64,000 bases of DNA from Dryococelus australis (GCA_029891345.1 CM057009.1:228585120-228649119), one strand, 5' to 3'. Shown: positions 33,780 through 46,216, numbered from the stretch's first letter. Notes: generated by a model not told the origin, from the letters alone. Translations and numbers: made by a program.

Positions 33780-34345
33780 GAAGTTTAAGTGTTGAAAGGG
33801 TAGATGTTGCCGTTTGGAGTCTGGCGTACAATATGCTCTGATGGGTGGTGCAGCAGTAAATATGAGCAAACCCCTCTCTTTGTTGGATCAAGAAATGCAC
33901 AATGTTGACACTTTGGTGTGTGGCGAGGGAATGAGCTGTGATATAAGGTGGGAGGGTGAGCAGCAGAGGTGTTGACTGGCCGAATTTCGCCGAGCAACTG
34001 AGCTCGGAAAAATGTTGGTGGAAGGGGAGAGGGGGTTCAGCAGCATGGTCCTGCTTGGTCGGAGCCTGGAAGAATATTCAGCTCTGTTTGTTGGTGAGGG
34101 GAGGGCAGGAAGGGTGTTGACAGGCCAGTGTCTGACGAAGCAATGAGCTGGGATTGTGGTTGAAGGAAAGCAGGAGTTAGAGTCGATGTTGCTTCTTCAC
34201 TGTCTGCCGGACGACTCAGCTGTGCTGGTGGGTGAGGGGAAAAGGGTAGCAGCAGTCCGCTGTCCGCGGACGACTAAGCTGTGATACTGGGCCGGGAGCA
34301 GCATATATGTTGCCTGCTCAGATTTCGCCGAGTGAGTTAGCTCGG
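33780..34345 (+). repeat. GC-rich diverged minisatellite
   Basis: Irregular units of about 50-110 bp recur. Each joins a GCCGAGCAACTGAGCTCGG or GACGACTCAGCTGTG word to a GGTGAGGGGAGGG-like purine stretch and a GTGTTGAC(T/A)GGCC block. The word TTTCGCCGAG occurs at 33,986 and 34,324. Open frames across it are accidental. Confidence 0.5.
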
Positions 34346-34379
34346 AATTAAAGAAATGTAATAATACAGTGCTGAAAAA

Positions 34380-35220
34380 TAACTAATTTGAGCAATACAA
34401 ATATAGCATTTGAATAATGGCAAATAAAACAAGCACCAAACATTAAATATAATTAAAATCATCGAGAGAATTGCATTCAGTAAATATGGATATTAACTAC
34501 AAATTGTTAAGTATTCTTAACAAGAAACTAATCACCAATGAAACATTAAATATATTTAAAACAATCACAGATACATTAATTAAACAAGTACCGAGAGAGG
34601 AATTACACAAGTAATTGCCTCACTGTCTGCTCGCAATAGAACTGAGATTGTATTTTTCATTAATTATAAACCCCGACCAGCTAGCCATTCAAGTATGTGC
34701 CGAACAGCCATGCACCTCTTGCCCGTGCTTCACCAAATAACCCTGTGCTACCCTGCCTTCCGATTGGCCCCCAGCGAATCAACTGTTATTCTAAAATATA
34801 AAAATTTTCAGTAAAGTGTATTCCCAGTTCTTAATTTAAGACAAATAACATTAGCGACCACTCGGCTAGCCTGGCTGTAACTGTTACAAATGAAGTACTG
34901 AGAGTATTTACCGATACTAATCACTCGCTAAGTATCGAGACATTAATCAAACAATAAATACCAAGAGAGTAATTGCAATTAGTGTCAAGTATGCATACAG
35001 AGAGATGAATTACAAAAGCTAATTGCACATCTGCACCACACCACTCCCGTCAGCAAACTGAACTCAGATTGTATTTGACATTAATTATATCCCCCAACAT
35101 TTCTCACATGCTTCTGCATACAATCCCAAAACTTTTAACATTCAGTTGTAATCATTTATTTTAGTAAATGAATGTTCAGTAAAGTATAAGTTTGAACAAA
35201 GACTAATCAATCATGGTTTC
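34380..35220 (+). repeat. diverged tandem duplication, about 420 bp
   Basis: AACTGAGATTGTATTTTTCATTAATTATA at 34,640 returns as AACTCAGATTGTATTTGACATTAATTATA near 35,060. Before it, ACCGAGAGAGGAATTACACAAG matches ACCAAGAGAGTAATTGCAATTAG, and both copies are followed by TTCAGTAAAGT(G/A)TA. Period is about 360-420 bp with indels. No genes. Confidence 0.55.
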
Positions 35221-36540
35221 CCAAATGATAAAATTATGTGTAAAGTATGTTACACTAGCAATGTTTAGCATGTAGTGCAGGGCGACCCACACTGCCAGTA
35301 GATAGTTGTTTCTCTGTTGTGTAAAGACAAATAGTTTTGAAAGTTCTGCCGCCTGCCATATATTTACGACACGTCCTGGGCGACAGGCTGCACTGGAGTT
35401 TCAGTGGCTCAGTCTTCCTATAGCGTCACTTCCATAGAAAGAATTTAATTACATGTAAAGTTGTGACATATTTTTTTAAACTGTTTAAACGTATTACTTA
35501 ATCCACTAAACCCAATCTGCTTGTTCTGTTATTAACCCGTGTTTGTTCATTCGCTTAAAATTTTTCATTAGCACATCGGTTTCTTATAATTTAGGTGTTT
35601 AGTATTTAATTTCCTTAATTCTTATTGAAAAAAAAAGGTTTTGTGTTTTATGGAAAAAGTTCAGTGCATGGATAATTAGGTTTTTAACTTGTCATATCCC
35701 ACCCAAATAGTTTTTATACACTCTTCTCAAGATAGGGAACCTATATTACATTAGTTGAAATTATAATTATTTTGCACAAATTGTTTACCATTCGTTTCAC
35801 TTTACAGATTCCTTCAACCCTTAATATTTCATTACTTCACTCATTTGTTTTTATACATTTGTAAGAGCTCTGTGGACGAGCTATTGATTTGTTTGATCCC
35901 TCCTTTTGAGAGCAATATCATTTTATATATTTGTATAATATTTACCAACCATGATTTTCCCCATACTGTGCATAATTACAGTTGTAATGATGAAATGCAT
36001 TTTGTGAATAGAAGTAGGATTAATTAATTGAAAACAAAACATGTTTGCTATAAATAATTTTTAATTACTTAATTGCTTTGGTTTATCCATCAAACTATTT
36101 ACACAAAACATACACATTTTTACAAATATACCCTTCTATCAAACAATATTAATTAAAATAAATACAAGTATTCAAACACTGTTAATAAAAATATTGTCAC
36201 ACAAATGACATTTAAAATTTCTTCCTTTTTTATATTATTATTAACACTATTCTATCAATGTTTACAACAAACTTATCATAGTCAGAGCTCTACTTAATTT
36301 TTCTCTATATACACACTAAACTTGACGTAATTGGAGATTCACATTCGATGTTTCACTTTTCCCGAAGGACACAACAGTAGACGTGGAATAGAGGAAATTA
36401 TGATTATGAAGCAGGTTGGAACTGTGGTGATGATGATTCAGAATGACTGTCATTGTAGTAGATGAATAATGAATTCAACTGACTTTGTCATGGAGTAGCA
36501 GATGAATGTTATTTCCATTGTTTTTTTGCGAATTACCATC
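35221..36540. other. AT-rich spacer, no gene
   Basis: Short frames without motifs. No element recognised in this stretch. Confidence 0.45.
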
Positions 36541-36544
36541 AGGA

Positions 36545-36690
36545 ATTTGAATATCCCTCCAGGCGGGTGGCCTTGCAAGTAGACGGACTTCTCGTTCAGA
36601 TAGAAAAGTGTCCTTGCAGTGAGGCATGTCGTCGGTTCGAGTCTGGCGACTGCCAATTCTTCTAGAATGCTTTCCCCTCGCAACAGTTGT
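36545..36690 (+). mobile_element. tRNA-derived SINE-like fragment
   Basis: A canonical B-box word, GGTTCGAGTCT, at about 36,635 follows a GTGGCCTTGCAAGTAGACGG stretch that could be a decayed A-box. The spacing, about 65 bp, is longer than in a tRNA. No cloverleaf was drawn. The segment is richer in GC than its surroundings. A SINE is likely but not sure. Confidence 0.3.
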
Positions 36691-36858
36691 TGTTGGTGCA
36701 GTTAGTGATGTTGTAGGTGTGCGCTCGGAACAATTTATTTTATATATTGATGTTGTTGATAGGCAAACAGTAAATTTTGTTAACAGGCAGTTCGTTTGCT
36801 GATGTTTCGCAGTTGACTCGCTGGTGTTGCTGTGGCTGACTCGCTGGTGTGGTTGCAG

Positions 36859-37083
36859 TTAACTCGGTGGTGTTGTGTCGGCAGGCACTTGGCATACTGG
36901 TTTTGGTGAGTAAGAGAAAGAAAAATTAGAAGTCCAATTCTGTAGTGCCACCAAAGCAAGGTCGGCATGCCGTCTGTGCTTAACAAATGCACCTTTGTCA
37001 TACATTCGGTGAACACATCGTGGACACGCAATCTTAATTGAAATTGGGTCACCAAAACCCTTGAATTTTGCTACAGACAGCAC
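36859..37083 (-). other. 74-codon frame with one C2H2-like finger
   Basis: Residues 15-40 read IKIACPRCVHRMYDKGAF followed by VKHRRHAD, a C-x2-C-x12-H-x3-H finger that fits the classical spacing. It begins within the end of polymerase B copy 2 on the same strand. It may be a tail of that Polinton's coding sequence or an unrelated remnant. Function unknown. Confidence 0.3.
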
Positions 37084-40000
37084 AAATAATTCCGATAATG
37101 GAGAGACTGCAACATGTTAGGCTTTACTGCCTCTGCTTTGCGTATACAGTGTTCATTCGAAACAATGTATGCATAAAGTTTGAAACACAGGCCTACAAAA
37201 TATGTGATCATGTGGCTGACGTATTCATCCTTCATCATCTCCGTTACACCTTTGTTCACTAATTGGGTTCCTTGCAGATTATCTGACACATAGGTGGAAG
37301 TATCAAACCATGCATTTAAATCTGGGACAATTAATTTATATATATATCATGGCAAGCTATTTCATGCAACAGGAATCGGTATCGCAGTACAGTAGTTGTA
37401 AAGCTAGCTGAGATAATTTGTGGCACACGTAATTATATTGGAAGTGATAAAGGGTCAATTTGGAGTAATACAAAATGGCGACACCAGTATACAGAGGATT
37501 GATAAACGTAACACAGCTTTTGACATCCTGATAAGGATTATATTATCATCGAGGATTTTCCTTGCCTTAATGGTCGTCCACTAAATTAGTTCTGCCACCC
37601 TGCAAATTGTGTCATGCCACGAGACGACTCTGGTGTACCTTTCCCAGCGGACATTTTGCAATGTATTTCTATATAAAGAATTATTGATTAGTTTAAAATT
37701 TATTTTTCAAAGTCGTTCACAGCATGGGCAAGTTTTCAATATTAAATTTGATGTACAGAGCCATCCATGCATCCTGTTCAAAGCACGGAAGATGATGGAT
37801 ACCACACTTCAAATAGTGCCTCAATGTTTCCCCATCTATACCATAATTTTTCCATCGTTCGAGTGTCAAAAATAATATCTCATGTGAGCCATATGGAGGT
37901 ATATCTTACACTGGGAAAAAATCAGATCAGATAGGATCTCGTGAATTTTATTCAGAAACGACAAATCGACTTCTATGAAAAAGCAAGTGTTCTCATTATT
38001 ATCCAAGTTCCCCAAATCCCATGGCAAAAACACATCTGGCTTAACCCACTCAAAATTGTCAATGGGAAGCTTGCATTTCATTGTGTGGCTGTACATGCCA
38101 TTCATATAAAAGTAAGAAATATAATTTTCTGACACACTGGTGTCGTACTTATCGCCCGTATAAATACTGTTGGCCTCCGCATACCTTCAGGAAACCTGGA
38201 TAATAAGACCCCTAGCCCCATGTTCTACAAAAATGTACATGTCTGGATCAGTCAACAGCTCTAGCTGCACACCTGTCTGTACAAATAAAGCGTCCAATGA
38301 AGAGGCGGAGCTGTGATCTACATGGCGGTGTCAAGACCACTTGCCAAACATACAGTCCTAAAATTCTCAAAAATATCTGCCAACCAACATGTGTCCATGC
38401 ATAAATAATGAGTTTCATACTATAGTAAATTTATAAAGTTGAAAGCATTCCATGCAGCTTGAATATTAGCATAGTCCTCATTACTGATGCCATCTCCTTT
38501 CAATACATTATGAAATACGTCTTTTGTTGGGAGGTACATATACATAAAACTATGTAAGGACTTAACAAAGTCAAAAGGTAATACTCGCTTCCTTTGAGAC
38601 AATTCAAACTGGGTATGGTCTGAAAACAGTGAGCGGGTGACTCTCAGCAGGGCAGGCAACAAATTACCTGCCAAAGTCTCTAGATATGCACTCACGAACT
38701 GAAAATATTCAATCAAACACAATTTCTCAACTTGTGTACGTCCTTGCAAGTAAGTCCCACTGGGAATGTGCTTGTGAAGAATTCATATTTTCCGAGATCA
38801 ATCGAAGAACCGATATATCAACCATATTTCCGATTACAATGGTTTCATCGGGTTGCCTGATGTGTCTCTTAGATAAGACATTTATGAGAAAGTGGGCATC
38901 ATAATTCAGCAGGTTATGAAATACAGCAGCAAGTTGATTTTTTGGTAGTCTGAAATAGAAATTCCATTTACTGTATGCGAGGTCTCTGATTTCTCCCATA
39001 TGATGGTCATGGTAAACAACAGAATCTTTGCCGATCTCTTTCTTACAAATATGACTGCTAAACTAGCTTGGTTATATGTGGTTTTTGGCTTCATCAGAAC
39101 ATTCATGCTGTATATTCCTGCAACCTATCTTGTAAGTTCAACAAATTTATCCACCTATTGGTACATACAATCTTCACCCACAAACTCGAAATAGTGAGAT
39201 AAAGCAGGATTGTATTAACAGGCGAGCAGAAGGCTGCAAGCATATAAAACTTGCTTATTAAAAGTGGTTTTGTTATTTGTGTCATTATTGGGTAGGCAAG
39301 TGGATACGGGTTTTTAAATAACATTCAGTGTCGCAATAGGCGACGAAACCCAATCTTTGCAGTTTAGCATTATTTGTGAATTCAAGGTATTTTTATACTC
39401 AGTATGGAAAGTACACCCAACAGCCATGTGTTGTTGGCAGAGAATTGTGTGGTTTACGAATTTCTCCTCATTTCTGAAATATTGGAGACAAAATTGCAAA
39501 TAAACTTCTTGTGTCCATCCTTATTCAAATGGCTGCTAAGTATCCATGATAAGCCTTTAATAAGCACAAAATACAAATCTGTGATATTACCACTGGCACA
39601 AATGGCCAACCGAATTACATGGCTTGCATGGCGCAGAGAAGAAATACGTATCTGTTATATTAACTCTTCCTGGGAATTAAAAAAATTTCGCCAATCTTTG
39701 TGTACTACACAATAGACATTAATGGAAATAGAATCGAGCTTCTTAAAACTTTTGGTATCCTGCAGTACCACGGGACTCAACAATTCTTCAGTATTCAAAA
39801 CCTCAAAAGGTTTTGGTTATGAATAAGGATTGTTGAGATTTGATTTGGCAGGAAATAAAGCCACTACTATCGAATAATGGAAACACATGTCTGCCAGGCT
39901 CTGTACCTTAATGCAGCCTTTCCTATTGGCAATTTAATGAACGAAGCACTGATCGTAAATGACTTACGTTGTGAAATATGGACATCCATAAACAATAAGA

Positions 40001-40560
40001 GCTGCATTTACCAGCCACTATTCCTTGCACTGAACTCGCCAAACCTGGTTGTGAGATAGGGGATTATATTCTCACTATACAATTCGCCAACATCATACGA
40101 ATGCAGGACGGGAAGAGCCTTGATCTGAAAATAGTATGTCTCCCTAACACCTTCCTCAGGCGAGGTATTCTTTACAAAGTTAACCATTAGGGAGACGTTA
40201 ATTTGAAAAGGCCGAGGTGTTGCAGATGTTAAATACAGGATAGGTGCTTAACACATAGCAAATTTTTTTTTCAAAATCTGTGTTGGTATGGGACCTATCA
40301 TCGGAGATACACACATCCACAAGTCTACAATCGAACGCAGTGTCCAGAAGGACGTATTGTAGTTCGGAAGACAAAATCTTCACTGAAAATCATTGGTTGG
40401 AAATTGATTAAGTTTCCAACCTGCTTGTGTCAGAAAAACTTTGTATATCTGACCCAGAAGAAGTCTCTGTATCGGACGTATCCGGCCCAGAACGACTTTC
40501 TGTATTAGAAACAGAGATATTCTAACAAACTACTGACGCACCTACGATTGGGGGACTCAT
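37071..40560 (-). pseudogene. Polinton DNA polymerase B, copy 2 (fossil)
   Basis: Same family as copy 1: the N-terminal LSSELQYVLLDTAFDCRLVD (40,198-40,383) aligns with the equivalent of copy 1, and RDWVSSPIAT and YFYMNGMYSHTMKCKLP occur at corresponding places. FYFRLPKNQLAAVFHNLLNY (38,727-38,999) is the exonuclease-side block. This copy also keeps the C-terminal end (37,071-37,289): MMKDEYVSHMITYFVGL with KLYAYIVSNEH, matching the family end (MKDE..G.....FVGLR.K.Y). It lies about 9.8 kb from copy 1, in the same orientation. More broken than copy 1. Confidence 0.75.
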
Positions 40561-40599
40561 TGCGACTAACTTTTTTTTCCTTACTCGCCTAATGCAACT

Positions 40600-42420
40600 G
40601 CGATTAGCCAGTATCTGAAAAAAAGAGACAAAAACCTTATAGACATATGCATTGACAGAATACCTGAAAGAAAAAATATATTAGCCATATATAAGAACAA
40701 TTAAAAAAAATAAGTTTGTATAACTAACAATGTGTAACTAGGGCCCACCCCTGTAAGCTAATATTGACCTGAAGTGGTAATAACTGGTTTATGATTTATC
40801 TACTGAAGCGCCCCCAACTTTAAAATGTTTAAAACACCAAGTTATAAAAAATATATAAATGACCAATAAATACATCAATAGCACAACAAAGAATCTTTAA
40901 TCATTAAGAAATTCCTGTTAAAATGGATAGCCGACAAGTAAAACCATATTATTATTAAAACACAACCTGCAAAACATGTATGAAACAATTTTAAAATTAC
41001 AATAAATTCCTGGTTAAAAATCTAAACTTTAAAGAGAAATACTTAAAGCTAACATGTGAAACCAACGAGGTATTAACCATTGAAAAATATATAAGTGTTA
41101 AATAACTGCAACAAAGAACATTAAAAAGGGAAGAATTATTCAAAAACGCCATAAAATCCTATTCGATATCACCCTAAAGCCAATTAGAAAACACTCATCA
41201 AATGTAAGAAAAGCGATTAACAACTGGCAAGATTATTAAAAAATTATTAAAATCTTCAATACAAAATATAATTCCTGGAAAAAACTAATAAATTCATGGT
41301 AAAACAATGTACCATGATCAATAAGTTGTAATTGTTAAACATTATAACTCACACGATAAAATATATTGACAAAACCAATAAAATGATAAAACAGGATAAA
41401 AATCTTAAAATTTATAAAAATTAATATATAATAAATTACTATTAGGAAATATTTATTGTCCAATAAAAATATTAAAAACTCGATAAAATAGTTTTAATTG
41501 TCAAACTCAAAATTTAAGAAATGTTTATTTTTATTAAAATGTTTTAAAAAGTTATTAATAAAATCTACTGACATATTTTCAGACCACACCACTGTAGACT
41601 AACGATATAGTTTGGCGGTACTGTATCCAAAGAATTGCAATTATTGTCTTTAAATCGACTGTTAAAGTTAGACTCACACGATGAGTATGTCATACCAGCG
41701 CAGATGATTATGAGTGATTGAGTATTCACTGAAGTGTAGAGCATGAGACACATCCATCCACCATGACGGTTGAAAAGACACTGATGGTAAGCAGGCGGGG
41801 GTTGGGCCTTATATATTCATGGCGAACCCCTCCCCCCTCCAACCGTAAACGTCCTATATAACCTTATGATTTTCATTGGGAAAACTGATTCAATGTAATT
41901 TTAATTTTATTAAATTGTTCACAATGTATTATCAAAACTGACTTGTGTTAGACAGTTTAATTACCTAAACGAATAGTATTTGACAGATTAATTAAAATTC
42001 TAAAACAAGCACTTGCTGTCGTGAATACCAGTGCACAATTTTTTGTTTTATGAACTGGAATAAAATGTGTATATAATATGAAATGAATAATCGTTAATAA
42101 TGATTAAATATGTATATGACAAGAAAGCACCCTGTCAAACTGACACTGGCCTCTCCAAACCTCCCCAATAGGTGGCCGATACCTATTAAAAAGGCAATCC
42201 TAGAGCACTAATTTCTATCCTTTACTATAATCCCTGCAAAACAAAAGCTAAATCGGTGTTTTTATTTTCAGGGTCCACCAGGAACATTTCAATTTTGAAA
42301 CCATCATGCTGTCCGAAAATTTCAAGAAACACTACATTAAAATACTCACTCACCAATTAACTACTGCATACGCACTTGTCTTTCTTTCATGTTAAAATAA
42401 AGCATTTCTATATTGAATTT
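40600..42420. other. AT-rich spacer with AAATTCCTGG-type words
   Basis: Words such as AAATTCCTGTTAAAATGG, AAATTCCTGGTTAAAAATC and AATTCATGGTAAAAC recur between 40,900 and 41,310, suggesting a decayed short repeat. No gene is recognised. A GC-richer island at 41,755-41,850 carries a minus-strand ATATATAA word (41,808-41,815) and G/C-rich flanks, which resembles a promoter. Confidence 0.35.
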
Positions 42421-42959
42421 TTTGCATCCGTGTCCCAGTGTGCTCGAGTGTGTATGGACTAAGTTTTGGGGAATGAACGGTAATCAGAATCATTCCCCGC
42501 CACCTCCTCGCCCCCAGGCGCAAAGTAGTAAATCTACACTGCAGTCATTCGTAATGATTATCATTTTACACACATCCATCCATTCAATACAATCTACTGG
42601 TGACCTCGTTGAGGCCTGGTGCTTCATTCAGTGGGTTGTCCTTCCATTTCCATTCTCACGTTCCGTTGCCATTTGACTGGTATTCATTGGTTATTCCCTA
42701 AACGATACTAAGTACCATCCAAAGAAAGGGACATATCCGGGTATTGTCGTCTTCAGTGTTTGATTTTGGGGGGGGGGGGATGTGGATCTTGTTTAGGTGG
42801 TAACTCTCCCTTTCTTGTTCTTCCAATCCTTGTCATGTGCATCTGGGAGTGGGGCCTGTGGGCACTTTTTCGATCCCCCTCCCCCCACAGAATCCCACCC
42901 TAGGACTGGTTTCCCACATGGGAAAACTGCTATTCTTGTTAGGACTGGCTCTGGTTAGT

Positions 42960-43985
42960 TTAGAATGCCAACCATGAAGAAGTACTAATACCAGACCACA
43001 GTGTAACCCGTGAAGGGCTGACTGTAGTCAAAGGTTTGCCTCCCGTATGTATGAACAGCATCCTTGAAGATCTCTTACTCTGAGAATATTTCACATTTTC
43101 ACCAGTAGCACTCTCTGAGCAAAGCACTCTCTGAGCAAGCTCAGGAGTGTCTTTTTCGTAAGGTAGGCCTGCCTGGGTGACGATGAGCCTGTATTCTGCT
43201 GCCATTCGGGGGCAGAGGATCTTTTCTCCCCCTCCATATGCCTGGTTAGAGTGGCCAGGGCTGCCACCAGAGTGTTGGGTTCTTCCAACCTCGACAGGTA
43301 TGTGCCTCTTACAGTTTCATCGTACAACCACAGTGGCTCGTCCGGGTGTGCCTCTACAGGCCAAGCCTGCACGGCTGCATCCATCATGTTCTGTTCGTCT
43401 GGCCAGTTGATAGTCCCTGTTCTCTCAGTAGCAGGGGCTGCTTCTTTCCTTCTCACAAGTTGCCTATGGAGGAATACTTCCCTGCACACCTCGGTCTCCT
43501 TCGGCTGCACAGTTCTAACCTCCTCCATAGTTACCTCAGTTTCCCATACCTCTCTGGCATGGTTCATGGCGCAGACTGTTCCTCATCTGTTGTTCCTCAT
43601 GAGCTTATTCATGTTTTGGGACAAGCAGGCAAAGCCCTCCCAAACGAATTCCACTGGGTTCCAGGCAAATGGCCACCCATCTTCTACTTTTTCCACTTTT
43701 CCCTGGTCATGGTCTCCTTGTTCTTCCAGGTCTATAACTCGCATTATAGACCTGGACTTGGGCAGCTCATTCCCCTTTTTTCTGTTTGTTTAGTCCTTCG
43801 ATAGGCAACAGCCAAGAAGGGGGCCCGTGGACAACTTTCGGATTCCCCTCCCCCCATTGGGATCCTGAACTGGAAGTGTTCTGTCCATGAACAGGAACTT
43901 CTTCTTGTTTCCAGCGAGAAGTGAGAGGGCTCCCTTCACACTCGTTTAGTACCAGCACTTTGGTAAATATGTGTTCAGGCATCAT
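42960..43985 (-). other. coding-like tail downstream of LINE ORF2, not recognised
   Basis: The frame 43,091-43,567 (158 codons) has balanced composition, with VQAWPVEAHPDEPLWLYDET and LVAALATLTRHMEGE, which looks protein-like. It lies about 570 bp after the ORF2 zinc block, longer than expected for the C-terminal tail. The DNA on its two sides is similar: 42,785-42,940 resembles 43,750-43,908. It may be part of a second, related LINE fragment, an extra ORF, or captured sequence. The opposite-strand frames at 43,251-43,804 are judged shadows. Confidence 0.3.
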
Positions 43986-44139
43986 GGTCGTTCACGTTAT
44001 CCCTGTCCTCCGAACTGTCACCGATCTCACCTCTCAGTCTGCGACTCGACCATCAGACGTCGAACTCCTCTCTTCTCTTTCCTATTTTCATGAGTTAATG
44101 CAGCGCCTGAGATGCCAAGTTCATGTCCCTGAGCATGTC

Positions 44140-44376
44140 CTAGAGATGGAGGGGTCCATGTTTCCCCTCGAATTCCAAGCAAAGGTCATCTATCTTGGGG
44201 CATTCCACCACGTGGGCAGGGGTGTATGGCACCTCACACACCACACAGTCAGGGTGGTTAACAATGTCAAATGAGGACAAATTCTCCCTGAAGTTTCCAT
44301 GTCTGGTCAAGAACAGTGATGAGTAGTTCCCTATCAAGAGCCACTTCCCCAACCGCAGCCTCTCCCAGACAACCAA
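44140..44376 (-). pseudogene. LINE ORF2 C-terminal zinc-finger block
   Basis: SLFLTRHGNFRENLSSF then NHPDCVVCEVPYTPAHVVEC forms the C-x2-C-x8-H-x4-C motif that closes ORF2 of R1-clade LINEs (family: L.GHG.F..YL..F ... C..C......EHV.F.C). It follows the post-RT block on the same strand. Confidence 0.65.
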
Positions 44377-44399
44377 AAGATGGCATAAGTGGTCCTACG

Positions 44400-45140
44400 C
44401 TTATCCTAGTACTCCCATCTAGTTTGCCACATTCTCATTGTGGCTTCCTGTCTTCCCTTCAGTTCCTCAGTGGGAAGAACATCCCATTTTCTTTTGGCAA
44501 TTTCTCCTCTCTCTATCACTAGGAGATCTAGTGGACTTTCCCCAGCAACCACTTGTAGGGCCTCATTGAAAGTCGTCCTGTAGGTCTTGGTGATCCTCAG
44601 CAGTGATACTCTCTGTGCGCCGATGACCCTTCTCTTTCCATGGACTCTCTCCACCTCTAGAAACTACACTTCAAATGCATACATGGTGATGGGCAGGAAA
44701 ACTGATCTGTATGTGAGTTTCATCGTCTGGTAGCCGAGACCCAAGTTCGCAGGTGCCACAGACCTCAGCTTCTGGAACATCACAACCACCTTATTTGCTG
44801 AATAGAGCATGTGACCACAGAATGAGAGATGAGCCTCCAAAATGACTCCAAGTTACTTATTCTCCTCTACCCTCTTTACTACCCTGTTATTAAAACTGAC
44901 AATTGGATTTCACTTTAAGTTGCCTTTAAACATGATACAGTTGGTGTTCTCTACTGAGAACTCCAGTTTGATGTTCTCGGGGCATTGGTTTATTCTGTGG
45001 AGGGCACTCTCCGCCTTCTCCTCAAGCTCTCTCCTAGTCCAGGTCGGAATAAGGAATAGCCCATCATTCCTCTTATCTGGAGGCGATACTCTGTTACCCC
45101 AATTCAAGTGTCATCAGCCAACCAGACTACCATCATGTGC
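44400..45140 (-). pseudogene. LINE ORF2, RT C-terminal part and post-RT region
   Basis: The stretch starts with MMVVWLADDT, which may retain the end of the palm A-D-D block. Then RRELEEKAESALHRINQ, ENIKLEFSVENTNCIMFKGN (family: L..N..KT..M.F) and a KYLGV-like block follow. After that come TKTYRTTFNEALQVVAGESPL, the post-RT block typical of R1 elements (Y.T.S..AL.VLAG..PL). Two or three frame changes are present. Confidence 0.65.
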
Positions 45141-45160
45141 CTTGTGATCTTATCAAAGGA

Positions 45161-45592
45161 CTACAAGAAACGTCCATCATCCTCGAGTGCTGGTAGCTCA
45201 TCTGAGCTTCTTACTCTACCCATCTCCATCTGGTAGACCAGATCCCATGTGTCTTTGTTTCCCCTATCCATAACAAGCTCTCTGCAAGCCTGCTGTATTT
45301 TCTTTCTTTGTGTGCATCTGTACACCGCACTCTCGACTTTGTACTGCTCAACTGGCCTCTGTATTAGTTTGGACAAGAATGTACTTTTGAACCTTTTCCT
45401 GGGAGATTTTACCCTTTTCCAGAGAACTTCTAGTTCGTCATCCCACCAGGGATGAAGAGGAACTTTTCTGGTGACCCAGGGAATTGCTTCCTCACAGGCT
45501 CCCATTATTACACTTACCAGATTCTCTGCTCTTTCATCCAGTGTCATGTTCTCCACATTCCTCCTGTAGCCCTTCAGACCTCTGAGCCCCAC
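45161..45592 (-). pseudogene. LINE ORF2 linker before RT
   Basis: A 143-codon frame: CEEAIPWVTRKVPLHPWWDD (the W-W-x-D block found between endonuclease and RT in R1/Jockey-type LINEs), then YRCTQRKKIQQACRELVMDR, then WDLVYQMEMGR and ELPALEDDGRFL, the block normally just before RT finger motifs. The frame ends at that block, immediately upstream of the missing RT core. Confidence 0.7.
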
Positions 45593-45649
45593 TCTGTTTA
45601 AGATGGGCCTGTTTACCTTGGCTATTAAGTATCGGGGTTTTCTGGTCTA

Positions 45650-46216
45650 GACTTTCCCATACCATCTATCTGAATGGTGAACATGATTATCTTGTGGTTG
45701 CTTTCGACCTAATCCGAAACTCTACAGTCCCTAATACAGCCAGCCACCTGTGCCATCGCCACAGTTACATCTAGATACGATTCTGTATTGTGGGCAGGCG
45801 ACAAGTATGTCGCTTTGTGACCAGGTGGATTCAAAACCTGCAGGTATCTCTCAAGGATATAGGGATTGACTTCCTCCCCTCAGTCATCTGTTGTTGGAGA
45901 GTACCATAGTTCTCTTTTGACATTAATGTCAGTGCCATATACTATGCTATGTTCTTATGCTCTGTTTAGAATCAGATCGCATTGATTCAGGTGTCTCTCA
46001 AGTGGGTCTTGAGGTTGGAAGTATGACGATACAATCATCATACTCCTTCCTCCCATTTCCACTTTTATACATGCATGATGCTTCCACAGGGATGTAATTA
46101 ATCTCGGTATTACATATCCATATTCCAACCATAGCATTTTCTCCATTCAAAGCCAAACAAACTTGTAAGCATGGTATTCTCCCTCTAAGCAGGTATGGTT
46201 CCTGTATCACTACCAT
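45650..46216 (-). pseudogene. LINE ORF2 apurinic-like endonuclease
   Basis: VVIQEPYLLRGRIPCLQV is the first conserved block (Q-E-P-Y) of AP-like endonucleases. VILPTSRP/SSYFQPQDPLERHL is the next block (family: S.Y..P). Near 45,930 GTDINVKRELW corresponds to the G-D-x-N-A-K block, and YLDVTVAM then ESNHKIIMF near 45,690-45,750 to the later D-x-T and S-D-H blocks. At the two Asp/His blocks the sequence departs from consensus (G-T-D-I-N and S-N-H). Reading frame shifts occur within the domain. Confidence 0.65.

Noticed and set aside
43251-43804. Two long plus-strand frames (180 and 152 codons)
   Set aside because: They overlap each other and lie antisense to the LINE tail. Composition is that of a reversed coding strand, and no motif is seen.
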